Both the position numbers and the translations under genes were made by a program. A stretch of DNA of 64,000 nt, from contig CM068583.1 in the NCBI GenBank assembly GCA_035048485.1, positions 42,329,542 to 42,393,541 of the forward strand, written 5' to 3'. Position 1 is the first letter of the stretch; every line of letters begins with the position of its first letter. This DNA comes from Pteria penguin (Eukaryota; Mollusca; Bivalvia; Pterioida; Pteriidae). Below, one piece after another: positions 35,441-64,000 of this stretch. The notes beneath the pieces were generated by a model that saw only the letters and a program-made list of their open reading frames with translations, was not told where the DNA came from and did not search any database.

Positions 35441-36463
35441 GATGGAACAATTAAACAATTTAAGGAGGAATGTTTCCATACTTTCGGAATCTTCCCTTCA
35501 AACTAATCGATGAGCGTATTATGTCACGCTAGGTGTTGCTCTTGTTTAACATAGTGAGATGATACCGCGGTCCTTCAGTAAAACGGAAGAATATATTACA
35601 TCACTTAATCACTCTGATCGTGAAATAGACTGGTATTGTCGTTCACAGTTCTTGGATAATTTCAATCCTATCAATTTTGAAGTGTAATATTTTTGTGTAA
35701 TAAACTCAACATCGGATAAACCATCTATATAAAGAATGACAGCTTTAAGCGATGGAGGAGATCGGAGTAAAGTCACCGTCAAAGTGTGTAGACATGTGTA
35801 GATATGCTAGAACAGAGAGAGTAGTCTTACGTCTCTGGCTAGAAATGTTTGTATTCTTCAATTTGATGAATGTGAAAATTCGGAGCAGTCTTTGTGTCTG
35901 ACCAAAAGGTTCAGAATTATAATTAAACGTAAAGAGGATTTTCTTTTTTAAATATATTTGGAAACGACCATTTAATTCTGAAGTGGGGAGGCCGGCAGAT
36001 TTTAGAAATTAGTATTCTGTTCTCCTGAAACCCGAAAGTAAATAGAGCTTTCTTGCTAAAAAATAAACAAGTTTGCCATCATGTGTGATATATCTGCAAG
36101 AAAAGTGCATATTAAAACCGTACTGTACATGGTGATGTGCTTTTTATGTGCCATCTAGAGCGTCTAGAATTGCCACATTCTTTTCCGATTGTACTAATAT
36201 TTTGCCAAAAATCCTATTGGGGAAGACATGATAATAATTCTTCAAAAGTGTGCCGGGGAGGGGTGTCTTATGGGGGAGTGTGTAAAATTAGAATATTTTT
36301 TTCCTGTTGAATGCCCAGATGTATTCGGCAAAGCCGTAGGAAACATTTCAAGAGTGGGGAGGGAACCAAACTTGAATTTTGAATTGTTTCCTAACATAAA
36401 AATCCGAAAAAATGTCTTTCCCCCGGTTACTACTACCCTGTTTGTGTTTGACTAACCCTGACT
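35441..36463. other. Intergenic, no gene recognised
   Basis: The open frame at 36228-36455 has no domain. Nothing else is supported. Confidence 0.4.
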
Positions 36464-36996
36464 AACAGGGCGGTGGGGACTATATGACGGGCCTTGTCCA
36501 ACCTGTTTCAGAGGAGACATGGTCCTGAACCTCGTCCCCTCTGACTGTTAGTCGGGACTCCTACAGATCTAGGGTCTTAGCTCGCTTTCAGACTGGCAGA
36601 GCACGGTTTATCATGTTGATGTCGCATATATTTTTATATCATGATGTGTTTTACAATACCTTACGTGTTTATATTTTTATGACCTCTCAATATGCGATAC
36701 CTGTTGACCTTGTTCTTTACATGGAGAATTATTTATAAATTTTTGAATGTACGTCCCTTGATTGTTCTGCTGTTACAGTGAGTGGGAAGGTGGGCCGTAA
36801 ACCGGTTAACCACACCATTTGTTTGGCTTTTATCAAATTAAATGACCGTCCAAAGTCGGTATCGTAATTGCACTACAATCAAATAATTCTGTAATGTGTT
36901 ATATGTTCTAGTATATTATTTATATTCATGTATTGTATAGCTCCATGGTGACTTCTGCCACATAACTGATCCAGTAACTCCTCTTTTTTCTTGCCA
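36464..36996 (+). mobile_element. Young 5'-truncated Penelope-like 3'-end copy upstream of U2SURP
   Basis: It is collinear with 27197-27735 over its whole length with only about twenty differences counted by eye. It starts at CTAACAGGGCGGTGGGGACT and ends around CTCCTCTTTTTTCTT. No RT sequence is present, so it was truncated on insertion. It ends about 240 bp before the U2SURP start codon and so lies in the likely promoter region. Confidence 0.85.
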
Positions 36997-37099
36997 TCCT
37001 GCTTGTATTATAGTCATGCTAAAAAAAAAAAGAAAGAATACATCAGACTCAAATTTTTAGTAATGTTGCCATGGATATGCAAAGAATACAAGAATAAGC

Positions 37100-37234
37100 A
37101 CACAAAAATTCGTCAAAAAAATATTGAATTTCAGTGAAGTTGTGTTATCCGGAACAACTGAACGGAAGAAAAGGAATCATATTGTACCGAAACTGGTTTT
37201 TCGTTTTATTTTAGGGCAACTCGTTTTATACAAC
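37100..37234 (+). promoter_or_regulatory. Probable U2SURP promoter / 5' UTR
   Basis: It holds ETS-type GGAA sites (ATCCGGAAC at 37147-37155 and CGGAAG at 37163-37168), common at housekeeping promoters, and no obvious TATA box near the start codon. The transcription start is not determined. Confidence 0.35.
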
Positions 37235-63905
<26,671 letters not shown>

Positions 63906-64000
63906 AAAATTAATGTCAGTGTTTATATATAATGTTGATTTGAAAATAGTACAGTGATTTATTTATAGAGAGAATGCCTCTTAAATGATAGTGACCTTGT

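Overview
The window looks like nuclear DNA of a lophotrochozoan animal, most likely a marine bivalve mollusc. I infer this from AT-rich DNA, small exons in long introns with GT-AG borders, and repeat families that I associate with bivalves: tRNA-headed SINEs, Penelope-like retroelements, a CR1-type LINE, and tandem units rich in AGGTCA/TGACCT. There are no operons and no prokaryotic features. I could not run any search, so all family names rest on motifs read by eye.

Two protein-coding genes, both on the + strand, can be assembled exon by exon with matching splice phases. (1) A mitochondrial-type cytochrome P450 (7177-30037) has nine coding exons giving 511 residues. The N-terminus is basic and presequence-like. 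The WxxxR, AGGET, ExxR and heme-cysteine motifs are all present. Intron 5 is about 16.9 kb and is packed with retroelement debris. (2) The 5' part of the U2SURP (SR140) orthologue runs from 37235 past the right edge. Thirteen coding exons cover the N-terminal region, the RRM and the SURP module. The gene continues beyond the window, so the later domains are missing. The two genes have no evident functional link.

Layout: 1-7176 is repeat-rich flank with a 74-bp satellite, a SINE in a composite repeat and low-complexity runs. 7177-30037 is the P450. 30038-37234 is the intergenic stretch, with a 46-bp minisatellite that has higher-order structure, two fold-back or inverted-repeat elements, a LINE end, and a young 5'-truncated Penelope-like copy just upstream of the U2SURP start. 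37235-64000 is U2SURP, with two DNA transposons with terminal inverted repeats in intron 1 and many dispersed repeats in later introns.

The most unusual feature occurs in both genes. The last bases of an exon together with its 5' splice site have been tandemly amplified into the following intron (P450 exon 3, about 15 degenerate copies; U2SURP exon 13, six copies of 43 bp). Both exons end in phase 2, so the in-frame continuation through the first GTAAGT is a TAA stop. Use of any downstream donor copy would therefore yield a truncated product. Other items of interest are a Penelope-like element with its GIY-YIG remnant upstream of the RT (Naiad-like order), a hammerhead-like core in a repeat nested inside it, and a possible small secreted-peptide gene inside P450 intron 5.
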